A DNA stretch of 64,000 nucleotides from CAZGXI01 sp964529715 (GTDB lineage: Bacteria > Chloroflexota > Anaerolineae > Aggregatilineales > Ch27), in contig CAZGXI010000026.1 in NCBI GenBank assembly GCA_964529715.1, positions 1 to 64,000 of the forward strand, given 5' to 3'. Made by a program: the position numbers and the translations under genes. The stretch's first letter is position 1. The number at the start of each line of letters is the position of its first letter. The notes below the pieces were generated by a model. It did no database searches, was not told the DNA's origin, and saw nothing but the letters and a program-made list of their open reading frames with translations. Positions 1 to 8,490 of this stretch are shown here, piece by piece.

Positions 1-356
1 ACGGGCACCCAGGTATACCCTTCTGCCTCGACCCAAGCCACGCCGGGCCGGATGTCGAATTCCTCGCCGACCCTACCGCTGCGCAGCACGGTGCGCACGC
101 CGGCAGCCGTGCCGGGGGTGAGCCGGATATTGACCGGCGACACGATTCGGACGGCGGCAGCTTCGGTAGGAGGAAAGGGGGTCGGCGTGCCGGAAACCTG
201 CCAGGCGTTGCCGCGCAGCGCGTCCAGGGGGGTTGCAGAAGTCACGCCAAAAGCACTGAGGCCGAACAGCAAAAGCAACAGGCCGGCCATCATCGCGCTG
301 CCGGCCAGGGGCGCGCGCTGCGCCGGATACAAAGGCGCTAACCATTTCAAAAACAT
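1..356 (-). CDS. SH3-like domain protein, N-terminal part (runs off the window)
   Basis: An open frame starts at ATG 356 on the minus strand and has no stop before the window edge, so only about 118 residues are visible. A GAAGGA-type ribosome site lies just upstream. Residues 18-41 form one hydrophobic segment, either a signal anchor or an uncleaved signal. From about residue 68 the pattern VNIRLTPG...VRTVLRSG...GVAWVEAEGYTWV matches the bacterial SH3 (SH3b) fold, which often binds cell-wall material outside the cell. The rest of the protein, and therefore any enzymatic domain, lies outside the window. A different frame opens at 453, but it has no recognisable domain and poor composition. 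Confidence 0.6.
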   Translation of the reverse strand, partial: MFLKWLAPLYPAQRAPLAGSAMMAGLLLLLFGLSAFGVTSATPLDALRGNAWQVSGTPTPFPPTEAAAVRIVSPVNIRLTPGTAAGVRTVLRSGRVGEEFDIRPGVAWVEAEGYTWVP

Positions 357-513
357 CCTTTTTCTTCCTTCTCATCCAGAACCATTTTCCGCGCACGCCC
401 CCCAATATAAAATGCGAGCCGATAAGTATGCAAAGAACGCAGAAGGCCGCCACAACCCCTGCGTTCTTTGTGATCCGTTTTTGCAGGCGAGCCGCCGGGC
501 GGCGGCAAGGCGA

Positions 514-1188
514 TCAACGCTGTTTCTTGGCCGCGTCGCCGCGCGCGTGTACATCGATCCCGTTGACGTAGGGTTTGTCCACCAGGTCGAACGGGCATTC
601 CAGATCGTTGACCGAACGATGAGGCCGGGCCGGGTTGCCGTAAGCCACCGTGTAGGGCGGGATGTCATGCGTGACCACGCTGCCCGCGCCGATGAGGGAA
701 TATTCGCCGATGGTGACGAACGGCAGCAGGGTGACGTTGACGCCGATGCGCGCCCCCCGTTTGATGGTCGGGCCTTTCATGCACAGCCCGCACAACGGAT
801 GCGGGTCGTTGGCGACCATGACGCCGGGAGCCATAAAGACGTCATCTTCGATGGTGGTGAACTGGGCGATGTAGATATTGTTGTGAATCTTGACCCCGTT
901 GCCGATGACACACCCGTAGTCGATGCACGAATTATTCCAGATGTTCAGGTTATCGCCGATGACGTTCTGCTCCCGGATGATCACGTTGTGCCCGGTTTGC
1001 AGTCCCGCCCCGATGGTCGTGCCGCCGTAGATCACCGTGCCGGAGCGAATGCGGGCTTTGGGGCCGATGGTCAGGGTGAAGTCGGCGATCTTCCGGCCCG
1101 TCAGATAGCCCAACAGAACGCCAGGATCGATCTCGTAGCCCTCGCCCAAATGGACGGTCTCCGGCACTTCAAACGGCAACGCGCTCAT
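514..1188 (-). CDS. left-handed beta-helix (hexapeptide) acyltransferase, WbbJ/WlbB-like
   Basis: The 224-residue protein carries hexapeptide repeats over roughly residues 35-185 (IGPKARI, IGAGLQ, IGDNLN, IGNGVKI, IGVNVT, IGEYSLIGAGSVV), the left-handed beta-helix of sugar N- or O-acetyltransferases. NPARP near residue 195 is the usual end of the helix. ATG 1188 is preferred to an in-frame start eight codons upstream because GAGGAAGG sits just before it. The gene overlaps the end of the upstream Gfo/Idh gene by 20 bases, so the two are probably coupled. In known O-antigen and capsule loci this pair (WlbA/WlbB, WbpB/WbpD) helps make acetamido uronic acids. The exact sugar here is unknown. Confidence 0.85.
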   Translation of the reverse strand: MSALPFEVPETVHLGEGYEIDPGVLLGYLTGRKIADFTLTIGPKARIRSGTVIYGGTTIGAGLQTGHNVIIREQNVIGDNLNIWNNSCIDYGCVIGNGVKIHNNIYIAQFTTIEDDVFMAPGVMVANDPHPLCGLCMKGPTIKRGARIGVNVTLLPFVTIGEYSLIGAGSVVTHDIPPYTVAYGNPARPHRSVNDLECPFDLVDKPYVNGIDVHARGDAAKKQR

Positions 1189-2218
1189 GCTCGCCTTCCT
1201 CTTGGTAAGCAAACGCCACCTGGACGCCGCCGTTGTTGAGCGACTGCTCGGCGGCTTCCAGAATCCGCACCACCTTCAGCCCATCGCGCCCATCGCTCAG
1301 CGGTCGCTTGCCTTCCAGAATGCATTCCAGGTAATGCTGGCATTCCAGGCGCAGCGGCTCGGTGAAGCGGATGTGCGGGATGACCACGTCGCCGTAGCGA
1401 TAGCTGAGTTGGAAATCGCCGTAGGTATCGGTATACGGCGGGGCGTCCACGCCCTTGTCGTAAATCTTGATCTTCTCCAGCGGCTCAACGTCGTCGTAGA
1501 CGGCCATCTTCTTGCTGCCGACGACGGTGATCTTACGCACCTTGTTGGGGTCGAGCCAACTGGTGTGGATGTGCCCGACGACGTTGTTGGGGAACGCCAG
1601 GTGCATATAGGCCACGTCGTGCAGGTCCTTGAAGATGCAGGTGGCCCCCTGCGCGCTGATGGTCAGCGGGTCCTGCCCCAGCAGGTAGAGCATGATCGAG
1701 ATGTCGTGCGGGGCCAGGTCCCACAGCACGTTCAGCTTACGCTGGAATAAGCCCAGGTTCAGGCGCACGGCGTTGATGTAATACACTTGGCCCAGTTCGC
1801 CGCTGTCGATGATCTCCTTGAGGGCGCGCACCGCCGCGTTGTACTCAAAGGTGTGGCCGACCATCAGGGTCAGGCCGTGCGCGTCGGCGATGTCCACGAG
1901 CGTCTGGGCGTCGCGGCTGTTGAGGGTAAGCGGCTTTTCGACCAGCACATGCAGGCCGTGTTCCAGGCAGTCCCGCGCGATGTCGAAGTGGCTGGTGGGC
2001 GGCGTGGCGATTACAACCGCTTCGACCCCCATCTGAAAGAAATCACGGTAATCCTTAATCATCTCGACTTCGGGATAACGCGACTTCATGTGCGTCAGCC
2101 GTTCGTCGCTGAGGTCCGCCAGCGCCACAACGCGGGCGTTGGCAAGTTCGGTGAAGTTACGCAGCAGATTCGGTCCCCAGTACCCGGCCCCAATCACACC
2201 AACGTTCACTTGGTTCAC
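1169..2218 (-). CDS. Gfo/Idh/MocA family NAD(P)-dependent sugar oxidoreductase
   Basis: A 349-residue protein with an N-terminal Rossmann fold (GVIGAGYWGPNLLRNF near residues 7-22) and the family signature EKPL near residue 98. The chosen start is GTG 2218, with GAAAGG ten bases upstream. The frame stays open further upstream, but that stretch is low quality and covers a palindromic spacer. Length and the EKPL lysine fit WlbA-like enzymes, which oxidise the 3-position of UDP-N-acetylglucosaminuronate. The acyltransferase that follows supports a nucleotide-sugar role for surface polysaccharide. The precise substrate cannot be read from sequence alone. Confidence 0.85.
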   Translation of the reverse strand: MNQVNVGVIGAGYWGPNLLRNFTELANARVVALADLSDERLTHMKSRYPEVEMIKDYRDFFQMGVEAVVIATPPTSHFDIARDCLEHGLHVLVEKPLTLNSRDAQTLVDIADAHGLTLMVGHTFEYNAAVRALKEIIDSGELGQVYYINAVRLNLGLFQRKLNVLWDLAPHDISIMLYLLGQDPLTISAQGATCIFKDLHDVAYMHLAFPNNVVGHIHTSWLDPNKVRKITVVGSKKMAVYDDVEPLEKIKIYDKGVDAPPYTDTYGDFQLSYRYGDVVIPHIRFTEPLRLECQHYLECILEGKRPLSDGRDGLKVVRILEAAEQSLNNGGVQVAFAYQEEGEHERVAV

Positions 2219-2289
2219 GTCTGACTTACCTTTCTCAATGACGAGGCGATGAGCACAGTACAGTAAAGGGGTTAAAACGTTCAAGCGGT

Positions 2290-2326
2290 CCCCCTTCCTG
2301 ACCGTCCCCCTCGGCCAGGAAGGGGG
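2290..2326. repeat. GC-rich palindrome between two polysaccharide genes
   Basis: Two 11-base perfectly complementary arms (2290-2300 and 2316-2326, CCCCCTTCCTG paired with CAGGAAGGGGG) surround a 15-base C-rich loop. It lies between the sugar transferase stop and the oxidoreductase start. No T-run follows on either strand, so a simple terminator is unlikely. It resembles other CCCCTCTCC-type hairpins in this window, for example at 8429-8463. Confidence 0.55.
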
Positions 2327-2337
2327 GAAGGCATTTG

Positions 2338-3099
2338 TTAGTGGGCGCCCTTGCCGCCGAGGATGGCTTTGGGCGTCTTGGCGAGAATTTGCAGGTCCAG
2401 CCAGAGGGATTGGTGTTGAATGTACCAGATGTCCAGCTTGACCATCTCGTCGAAATCGGCGCTGCTGCGGGCCGTCACCTGCCACCAGCCGGTCACACCG
2501 GGCTTGGTTGCCAGTCGCAGGTGCTGCCAGTTGTCGTATTCCTCGACCTCGTAAGGGATGGGTGGGCGCGGCCCCACCAGGCTGATGTCCCCTTTGAGCA
2601 CGTTGAAGAGCTGAGGCAGTTCGTCCAGGCTGGTGCGGCGGATGAAGCGGCCCACGCGGGTCACACGGCGGTCGTTGACCAGCTTGTGCGTGCCGTTCTT
2701 CTCACCTTCGCCGTTCAGCGCGGCCAACTTGGCCTGGTCGTTGTGCATCAGCGCCTTGATGTATTCGCGGTGCACGTTCTGGTCGGCGTTGTGCGTCATG
2801 CTGCGGAACTTGTAGAAGGTGAAGGTGTAGACATCCCACACCTCGCGGTCGCCCACGCGACGGCGGCGCGCCCCCACGCGCTGCTGCCGGAAGATGATCG
2901 GGCCGGGCGAGTCCAGCTTGACGGCCAGGGCGACGATCAACATCGGCACGGCAGCGATCAGCAGGGCTACCAGCGCGCCGGTGATGTCCATCAGACGCTT
3001 CAAAATAAAGTAAAGTTCACGTTTAAATTCTTGTGGGATGCGCCACTCCAACCTTGTGGGCAAAACCAGTCCAGAGTGGTGCTGCTTGCTCGTTTGCAT
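2338..3099 (-). CDS. sugar-phosphate (undecaprenyl-phosphate) transferase, WcaJ/RfbP type
   Basis: A 253-residue bacterial sugar transferase. Residues 34-60 form a hydrophobic re-entrant or membrane helix. It is followed by the family core DSPGPIIFRQQRVG, FYKFRSM, RVGRFIRRTSLDELPQL and NVLKGDISLVGPRPP, then KPGVTGWWQV. These enzymes transfer a sugar-1-phosphate from a nucleotide sugar to the lipid carrier at the inner face of the membrane, starting repeat-unit synthesis. The start at 3099 has AAGGGG seven bases upstream. It is the first gene of the minus-strand polysaccharide block and follows a long AT-rich leader. An insertion of about 40 residues between the RFRSM-like and DELPQ motifs is longer than in short family members. 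Confidence 0.9.
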   Translation of the reverse strand: MQTSKQHHSGLVLPTRLEWRIPQEFKRELYFILKRLMDITGALVALLIAAVPMLIVALAVKLDSPGPIIFRQQRVGARRRRVGDREVWDVYTFTFYKFRSMTHNADQNVHREYIKALMHNDQAKLAALNGEGEKNGTHKLVNDRRVTRVGRFIRRTSLDELPQLFNVLKGDISLVGPRPPIPYEVEEYDNWQHLRLATKPGVTGWWQVTARSSADFDEMVKLDIWYIQHQSLWLDLQILAKTPKAILGGKGAH

Positions 3100-3593
3100 G
3101 ATCGATCCCCTTATTTTTTGTATAACTGCTGATAAAGTCTCTGTTGAAGTCGGACCCGTTTGTCTGATAAACCTGCCGCCGCCGGGATGACGTTGTTGCT
3201 TTTTGGCGTGCGGCTACCCCCTCAACTTCCGTTACACCTACATCATACCTGCCTCGCCTTACGCGGGCATAACATCTTGCAAGCCTGTCCTTTCAATCAC
3301 CTTACATTCTTCGATAGGCGGTCCTGATGGGCGCGGTTAGCAACATCCCTCAAACGGTTGTCAAGGCTCTTTAAGGGACGTTAAAATTCTTAAACCGTCC
3401 GAGACACAACAAATCGACCGCTAAAACACTTCCAAAGCATCGCGCCTCATGATCTAAGCATATTCTTCTATTATATGTCAATGCACAATTTTATTAAAAA
3501 CACAACAAAACACCTAAATTTTGATAAATTAAGTACAAATATGCCCGCCTTTGCCTAAACACCGCCTCACACTGGGCATAGGGTCGCTAGACA
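3100..3593. other. AT-rich non-coding region upstream of the polysaccharide block
   Basis: About 500 bases without a credible gene. Bases 3370-3550 are strikingly AT-rich for this genome. On the minus strand a TATAAT sits at 3475-3470, which would give a 5' leader of about 365 bases for the sugar transferase. I looked for common riboswitch cores (cyclic-di-GMP, cobalamin, TPP, SAM) and saw none that convinced me. Confidence 0.5.
3470..3498 (-). promoter_or_regulatory. candidate promoter for the polysaccharide block
   Basis: On the minus strand a perfect TATAAT (3475-3470) lies in AT-rich DNA. The hexamer at a 17-base spacing reads TTTAAT, a poor -35, so the match rests on the -10 and on local composition. 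Confidence 0.35.
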
Positions 3594-3620
3594 GCAAAAG
3601 CCCCTCCCATCGGGAGGGGC
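3592..3620 (-). terminator. intrinsic terminator after the Nudix-CapK gene
   Basis: Nine-base arms GCCCCTCCC and GGGAGGGGC (3600-3608 and 3612-3620) enclose a 3-base loop. Read on the minus strand they are followed by TTTTGCTGT. It lies about 30 bases past the stop at 3652. Confidence 0.8.
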
Positions 3621-3651
3621 CGGGCGCAGGCGGGTGGCAACGCCGATGGCT

Positions 3652-6069
3652 TTACGACTCTTGGGCAGCCGGCGCGCCGACGCTCAGCTTTTGATCCAAC
3701 ATGCGATGCTTGCCGCGCCGGGTCTTTTCGATCTCCGGCACGAACACCACGCGCACCTCCATGCCGCTGCGGAACTTGGCTTGAAGCGCCTGCAAGATCG
3801 CCCGTGTGTCGCCCTCGGTATAGGACGGCAGCCTGACCACGCGCAGGATCAGTTCGCCCTTCTTTTCCTGATAGAACTGGTACTGGGCCACATTGTCGAA
3901 AGCGTCGGTGTGGACGTTCAGCCCGGTGATCGGGATCAGGCGGTCGTCGGCGGTGACAACCACCTCGTGTTGCCAGCGCCCCACCAGGTCGGTGAGCATG
4001 GGCATGTGCCGCCCACACGAGCATTCGTGGTCGGCAAAGCGCGCCACGTCGTCGGTCTGGTAGCGGATGAAGGGCATACAGTGGGTATCCAGGCCGGTGC
4101 CGGTGATGAAGCCGCTTTCGCCCGGCGGGACGGGGTTGCCGTCCTCGTCGGTCAGTTCCACGATGCCGTATTCCATGCTAATGTGATAGCCCTCGCGGCG
4201 GTCGCATTCCACCGCGTCGGCGGCGCGCTCGCTGAGGCCATAGCCGGCCACCACCGGACAACCAAACGCCTGCTCGATCAAGGCGCGCTGGGCAGGATAA
4301 AGATTTTCCGATTCGGAAATGACGGCCTTCGGGCGGATGTCGCGGATGCCCTCGGCCAACATATAACGCGCCAGCCGTTCAAAGGCCGAGGCGTAGCCTT
4401 CCAGAAAGCGCGGGCGGAACTCGCGCAGTTTTTGCACGTAGTTCGGCAGCGTGGCCTCGCTCATGTTGTAAACGGGCAGCAACAGGGCGTTGTCCGCTGC
4501 CTCATAATCCCACCAGGCAGGCCGCCCGGCCCAGTCGCGGTGTTTGGTGTCGCGCCCGCGAATATAGGCGATGGGATCGCCGAAGCGATAGCCCATCCAG
4601 GTCCACTGACGGTACTGGAAGGCTGCCTCGTGCGGATAGGTGATACCGCGCTCGTGGTAAAAACCCACCGGCGTGCCGGTTGTGCCGCCGGTCATCATGT
4701 AATACAGCCGGCTCGGCTCGACGTTACGGGCCACCAGTTCGCGCAGGTTGCGCTTGACATCCTCTTTGGTCAGGATGGGCAGCTTTTGCAGGTCCGAAAG
4801 TGCCGTAAAATCGGTGGGCTTCAGGCCGCGCTCGTCGAGGAGGCGGCGATAGTAAGGCACGTTGTCGTAGGCGTGGCGCAGCAGATGTTGCATCCGTACC
4901 AGTTGCAGGTTTTCCAACTGCTCGCGCGACCACCACTGCGTCTCCATCAGATCGGTATACCACTGCTTGAACTCGGCGTTATCCCACAGCCAATGCCGCC
5001 CACGCCCGCTCTGACGCTTGATCCAGCCATAGGCCATGCGCACGGGCAGGGGCAATCCCTTGCGCCACTGACGCAGCTTTTCCAGCAAGCCCGGTTCGGG
5101 GATCGCTTCGCCCGCCTGGGCCGCCAGGACCGCCTGCGCGCCGGGCGGCAACGGCAAGACGACGCCATGACAGGTTTCCCAGGTCAGGACCTGCGCCATA
5201 CGCTCCTGGCCGAAGGCTTCTACCAGGGCCAGCCAGGCGCACACCCAGTCACCGGGACACCACTGGTCTTCGATCAACAGACGTCCCACCGCTTCAGGCG
5301 TGAACGGCGCAAAGACCACGTCGTCGAGTTCGTCGTTGCCGTGTTTGGCCTCGCTATAGGCGTGCCGAATCTGCTCGACCGTGAGCGGCGTCTCGGCGAC
5401 GCCCAGCAGTTCCGGTTCGCCTGTGCGCGTATCCACCCCCAGGCCCAGGAAGCGGATCGAATCCAGGGGCAAGCGCACGCCCAACTCTTCGGCCATCTCG
5501 CGCTGTGCGGTGACGAATGGGCTGGGGTTAAGCGCCTCATCGCTGTCTACCGCCAGGCGCATTGCGCCACCGCCAGAGACCTGGAGGCAGCCCTGGTCGA
5601 AGGCCACGTGCTCGCTACGCCGGGGCAGCAAGGCCATCTTGTCGGGCGTGCTGATCAGCAACACCATCACCGACATCGAACTCGCCAGCGGGCTGTCTGA
5701 CAGGCGGGTGATGTCGTGCACATAGCGTTCGCGGATAGTCGCCCCACCCGGCAAAATGGGCCGGTCGAGCGACAGGTTGGTGGCGACGAAGTTGAAGTAA
5801 TTGCTGCGCTGGAGGTGCAGGCGGAGCGTGGGGGCCGCGCCGTTGGCGCCGGACTGCACCGCAAAATTCCCCAATCGGTAGGACGGCTCATTGGTCAGCT
5901 CGAAGCCCAACATGCGCTGGCGCTCGCTCACTTGTTGGTCCACCAGTGCTGCCAGTTCGGGCGGAATCTCGAATAGGGCCTCGTCGTGCTCGCAGACGAC
6001 CTTATTCACGCCGAAGCTGACCACGCCATCGCCGATCAGCAACGCAAAGGGCACTTGCATCCGTTTCAT
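3652..6069 (-). CDS. Nudix-like domain fused to a CapK/PaaK-type adenylate-forming enzyme
   Basis: A single 805-residue frame with two parts. Residues 130-215 carry a Nudix-like core with REMAEELGV at 190-198, matching the second half of the Nudix box; the G...E first half is less regular. From about residue 345 it is a phenylacetate-CoA-ligase/CapK-like adenylating enzyme: P-loop TGGTTGTP at 460-467, YGLSERA at 610-616, YQTDD at 670-674 and a CSCG cysteine pair at 683-686. CapK-type proteins occur in capsule and secondary-metabolite loci and activate carboxylic acids as acyl-AMP. ATG 6069 was chosen for GAGGGG upstream. The first 130 residues match nothing I recognise. The substrate is unknown. 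Confidence 0.75.
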   Translation of the reverse strand: MKRMQVPFALLIGDGVVSFGVNKVVCEHDEALFEIPPELAALVDQQVSERQRMLGFELTNEPSYRLGNFAVQSGANGAAPTLRLHLQRSNYFNFVATNLSLDRPILPGGATIRERYVHDITRLSDSPLASSMSVMVLLISTPDKMALLPRRSEHVAFDQGCLQVSGGGAMRLAVDSDEALNPSPFVTAQREMAEELGVRLPLDSIRFLGLGVDTRTGEPELLGVAETPLTVEQIRHAYSEAKHGNDELDDVVFAPFTPEAVGRLLIEDQWCPGDWVCAWLALVEAFGQERMAQVLTWETCHGVVLPLPPGAQAVLAAQAGEAIPEPGLLEKLRQWRKGLPLPVRMAYGWIKRQSGRGRHWLWDNAEFKQWYTDLMETQWWSREQLENLQLVRMQHLLRHAYDNVPYYRRLLDERGLKPTDFTALSDLQKLPILTKEDVKRNLRELVARNVEPSRLYYMMTGGTTGTPVGFYHERGITYPHEAAFQYRQWTWMGYRFGDPIAYIRGRDTKHRDWAGRPAWWDYEAADNALLLPVYNMSEATLPNYVQKLREFRPRFLEGYASAFERLARYMLAEGIRDIRPKAVISESENLYPAQRALIEQAFGCPVVAGYGLSERAADAVECDRREGYHISMEYGIVELTDEDGNPVPPGESGFITGTGLDTHCMPFIRYQTDDVARFADHECSCGRHMPMLTDLVGRWQHEVVVTADDRLIPITGLNVHTDAFDNVAQYQFYQEKKGELILRVVRLPSYTEGDTRAILQALQAKFRSGMEVRVVFVPEIEKTRRGKHRMLDQKLSVGAPAAQES

Positions 6070-6117
6070 CGTTTCCCCCTCACCGTTGAAAAACACCCGC
6101 TGCACACAATCACTGCT

Positions 6118-6141
6118 AGGGGCACGGCGTGCCGTGCCCCT
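6118..6141. repeat. 24-base perfect palindrome (AGGGGCACGGC family)
   Basis: Arms AGGGGCACGGC and GCCGTGCCCCT, 11 bases each, enclose GT. It sits between the M24-like stop and the Nudix-CapK start. A related hairpin with a GGGGCACG core is at 41246-41273, so this is a dispersed element rather than a gene-specific signal. Confidence 0.65.
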
Positions 6142-6173
6142 GCGCAAAGACGATACCGCGAAAATCTGGATTC

Positions 6174-7289
6174 TTACAATCGCAAAATGTCAGGGCGATA
6201 GTACGTTTCGCCCTCGATCTGCACCTCGACCATCGGCCAGTCATGGGAGTTGGTGAGCATGTCGTTACGGTCTGGCAGCACCAAGAAGGTATCCTCAGAC
6301 ACGGCCCCGCCGATGCTCGGCAGCCAGGCGACGGCCTCGAACGGCTCGATCACCAGGTCGGTGTCAGGCGTCGCGTTGAACTCGCGCGGTGCGTAGCCGA
6401 TGATACCGCCCTGGACATGCACCCGCCATTCGTCGGGATAGCCCTCGGCAGCGTAAGCGCGCGCCCCGATCTCCAGGATGTCAGACAGTCGGGCGCCAGG
6501 CCGTGTAGCGTGGATATACGCCGCCTCGACATGGGTGGCGGCGCGGTGGCGGGCGTCGAGGTCAGCCGGCAGGTGGTCTATCGCCACCAGCCGGGCCAGC
6601 GCCGCCTGCAACCCGCCGCGTGCGCCGACCAGCATCAGACTGGCGCAGTTAAAAATCGAGTTGTCGCGGGGCAGCGGATGGCGGTCGTTGAGCACACGTC
6701 GATCTGCGCCGACCAGCAGCAGGCTGGGCGTGATTCCGACATTGATGCAGCGCCGCGTGATCTCGGCAGCGACCTCGCGCTCGGTCTGCCCCGGCACAAT
6801 CGAGCGGGCAATCGACTGCACAATGGCGCTGGCGTCGTGGCACAAGGTGCGATAACGATATTGCTCGCTGGGCGTCAGCACGAAGCGCAGCCGGGCAATC
6901 GCGCGGTCCAACAGTCGGAAGCCCGGCCAGGGGGTATCTGCGCCGATGCGCAACCCGTGAGTCAGTTCAGACAGCAGGTTGGCGCGCGCGTCAGTTTCGT
7001 ACCAGGGATGCGTTTGCAGCTCGAAGTTCTGGCCAACCAGTTCTTCGGCCAGCAGGCGCTCGGCCTCGACGTAGTCGGCGATCAGGTAGCTGTTGGTGCG
7101 GGTCAGCAACAAGCTGGCCTGCTCAACCGAGTCTTCGATCACGCAGTTTTCGCCGCCGCCGGTGTACCAGGCAAAATTATCACGGCGGGCCAGCCAGAGG
7201 CCGTCCAGGTGGTGTTCCTCCAGGAAGCGATGCACCCGCTCGCGCTTTTCCCGGAGTTCACTCTGCCGAATTTTTTGCTGGGCATCCAT
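6174..7289 (-). CDS. M24 (aminopeptidase P/creatinase fold) protein lacking the metal ligands
   Basis: A 371-residue protein with the two-domain layout of aminopeptidase P. The N-terminal creatinase-like half contains LDGLWLARRDNFAWYTGG. The C-terminal pita-bread half contains RYRTLCHDASAIVQSIARSI, PGQTEREVAAEI and FEAVAWLPSIGGAVSEDTFLV. The usual metal-site pattern (two Asp in DxGxxxxGYxxDxxR, His in GHGIG, two Glu) is not visible: the corresponding stretches read PRDNSIFNCASLMLVG and GGIIGYAPREF. Hydrolase activity is therefore doubtful; it may bind a peptide-like or amino-acid ligand. Start 7289 follows GGAAGG. An in-frame ATG at 7340, after GAGG, is an alternative. Confidence 0.7.
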   Translation of the reverse strand: MDAQQKIRQSELREKRERVHRFLEEHHLDGLWLARRDNFAWYTGGGENCVIEDSVEQASLLLTRTNSYLIADYVEAERLLAEELVGQNFELQTHPWYETDARANLLSELTHGLRIGADTPWPGFRLLDRAIARLRFVLTPSEQYRYRTLCHDASAIVQSIARSIVPGQTEREVAAEITRRCINVGITPSLLLVGADRRVLNDRHPLPRDNSIFNCASLMLVGARGGLQAALARLVAIDHLPADLDARHRAATHVEAAYIHATRPGARLSDILEIGARAYAAEGYPDEWRVHVQGGIIGYAPREFNATPDTDLVIEPFEAVAWLPSIGGAVSEDTFLVLPDRNDMLTNSHDWPMVEVQIEGETYYRPDILRL

Positions 7290-7396
7290 GCCGTTTGCCT
7301 TCCAGGCTCGCGCGCTGCTGTAGGAAGATGTCAGCTGCATCGCATCCTCACTTCAACAATCTCAAAACACACAAAACGTACTCTTTTCTGTAACGC

Positions 7397-8176
7397 CTAT
7401 CCCGGCCCGACAATCGCCGCCGTCAGGCCACCATCGACGGCCAGGGCCGCTCCGGTAATGAACGAGGCGTCTGCGGAGGCAAGGAACAGTGCCGCGCGGG
7501 CGACTTCTTCCGGCTGACCGATGCGGCCCAGCGGATGCAGTTTGCCCGCCGCTTCCCGCGCGCCGGGCGCGGCGAAATATTCGGTGTTGATCGGCGTGTC
7601 GATGTACCCGGCATTGATGCAGTTAACGCGGATGTTGTCTCTGGCGTAGTCCAGGGCCAGGCTGCGTGTCAGGGCGATCAGCCCGCCTTTAGAAGCGCAG
7701 TAGGCCGCCAGGGCCGGCTCGGCCAGCACGCCGTTGGCCGAGGCATTAATGACAATCGCGCCCCCGCCGCGCTGACGCATCAAGGGGATCACGGCTTTGC
7801 TGCACAGGAACGCGCCTTTGAGGTTGATCGCCAGCAGGCGGTCCCATTCGGCAGAGGTTGTCTCTGTTGCCGTCTTGGAAATGCCGATTCCGGCGTTGCT
7901 GAACAGCACATCCACGCCGCCAAAGGCTTCCACTGTCCGCTGGACCAGCCGCTGCACGTCGTCCTCGTTAGAAACGTCAGTCTGGACGAAGATCGCCTGT
8001 CCTCCCCGGCTGCGAATTCCGGCGACGACGACCTGCCCGGCGGCAGACTGCACATCTGCCACGACGACTTGCGCGCCCTCGGCGGCAAAAAGCTCGGCGG
8101 CGGATTGTCCGATGCCGGACGCGCCGCCTGTGACGATAACGATCTTACCGATGAATCGTTCTGACTGTTGGGTCAT
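7397..8176 (-). CDS. short-chain dehydrogenase/reductase (classical SDR)
   Basis: A 259-residue classical SDR: TGGASGIG cofactor loop near residue 15, NAG motif (FSNAGIG), catalytic Ser in NASANGV and YCASKGG for the YxxxK pair, then the C-terminal PLGRIGQPEEVA and FITGAALAVDGG. These enzymes reduce or oxidise alcohol/ketone substrates with NAD(P)(H) in the cytoplasm. The acidic ADV after the second strand suggests NAD(H). Start 8176 places the Rossmann motif at the usual distance; an upstream in-frame start would add 15 atypical residues. It shares its strand with the M24-like gene downstream (107-base gap). The substrate is unknown. Confidence 0.9.
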   Translation of the reverse strand: MTQQSERFIGKIVIVTGGASGIGQSAAELFAAEGAQVVVADVQSAAGQVVVAGIRSRGGQAIFVQTDVSNEDDVQRLVQRTVEAFGGVDVLFSNAGIGISKTATETTSAEWDRLLAINLKGAFLCSKAVIPLMRQRGGGAIVINASANGVLAEPALAAYCASKGGLIALTRSLALDYARDNIRVNCINAGYIDTPINTEYFAAPGAREAAGKLHPLGRIGQPEEVARAALFLASADASFITGAALAVDGGLTAAIVGPG

Positions 8177-8490
8177 CTGGTGTTTGCCACAACCTGCTCT
8201 ACCATGCCGCGCAACAGACAACAGGCCGCATATACACCTGCGTCTTGCGACTGATCATACTCCGGCGACCTTTCACGACCATAAAAGATTTTCAGGTTCA
8301 CCTTTCAATTACCTTACGAGGGCATATCCGATCTATCAAGATGCCCTGTAAAACACTAATTACAACCTAAAAAATCGTGTTTGTATAGCGAATGTCCGGC
8401 TTGCTGCATAGGGGATTGTAAGGAGAAGCCCCCTCTCCCGCGCCGACGGCACAGGAGAGGGGGAGTCGCTTTTAGACGGCGAGGGGCGTT
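8177..8490. other. non-coding spacer with a strong GC hairpin
   Basis: No gene seen in this 314-base spacer. A 10-base perfect stem (8429-8438 and 8454-8463, CCCCCTCTCC paired with GGAGAGGGGG) lies just downstream of the two-component gene. On the minus strand it is followed only by CTTCTCCTT, so it may be a weak terminator or one of the dispersed palindromes. The left part is moderately AT-rich and probably holds the SDR promoter. Confidence 0.5.

Noticed and set aside
52..1239. A 395-codon open frame on the plus strand opposite the acyltransferase gene
   Set aside because: It is antisense to a clear hexapeptide-repeat gene and has no recognisable domain; long antisense frames are expected in high-GC DNA.
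3634..5700. A 688-codon plus-strand frame opposite the Nudix-CapK gene
   Set aside because: Low-complexity His/Gln-rich translation without any motif; a codon-bias shadow of the minus-strand gene.
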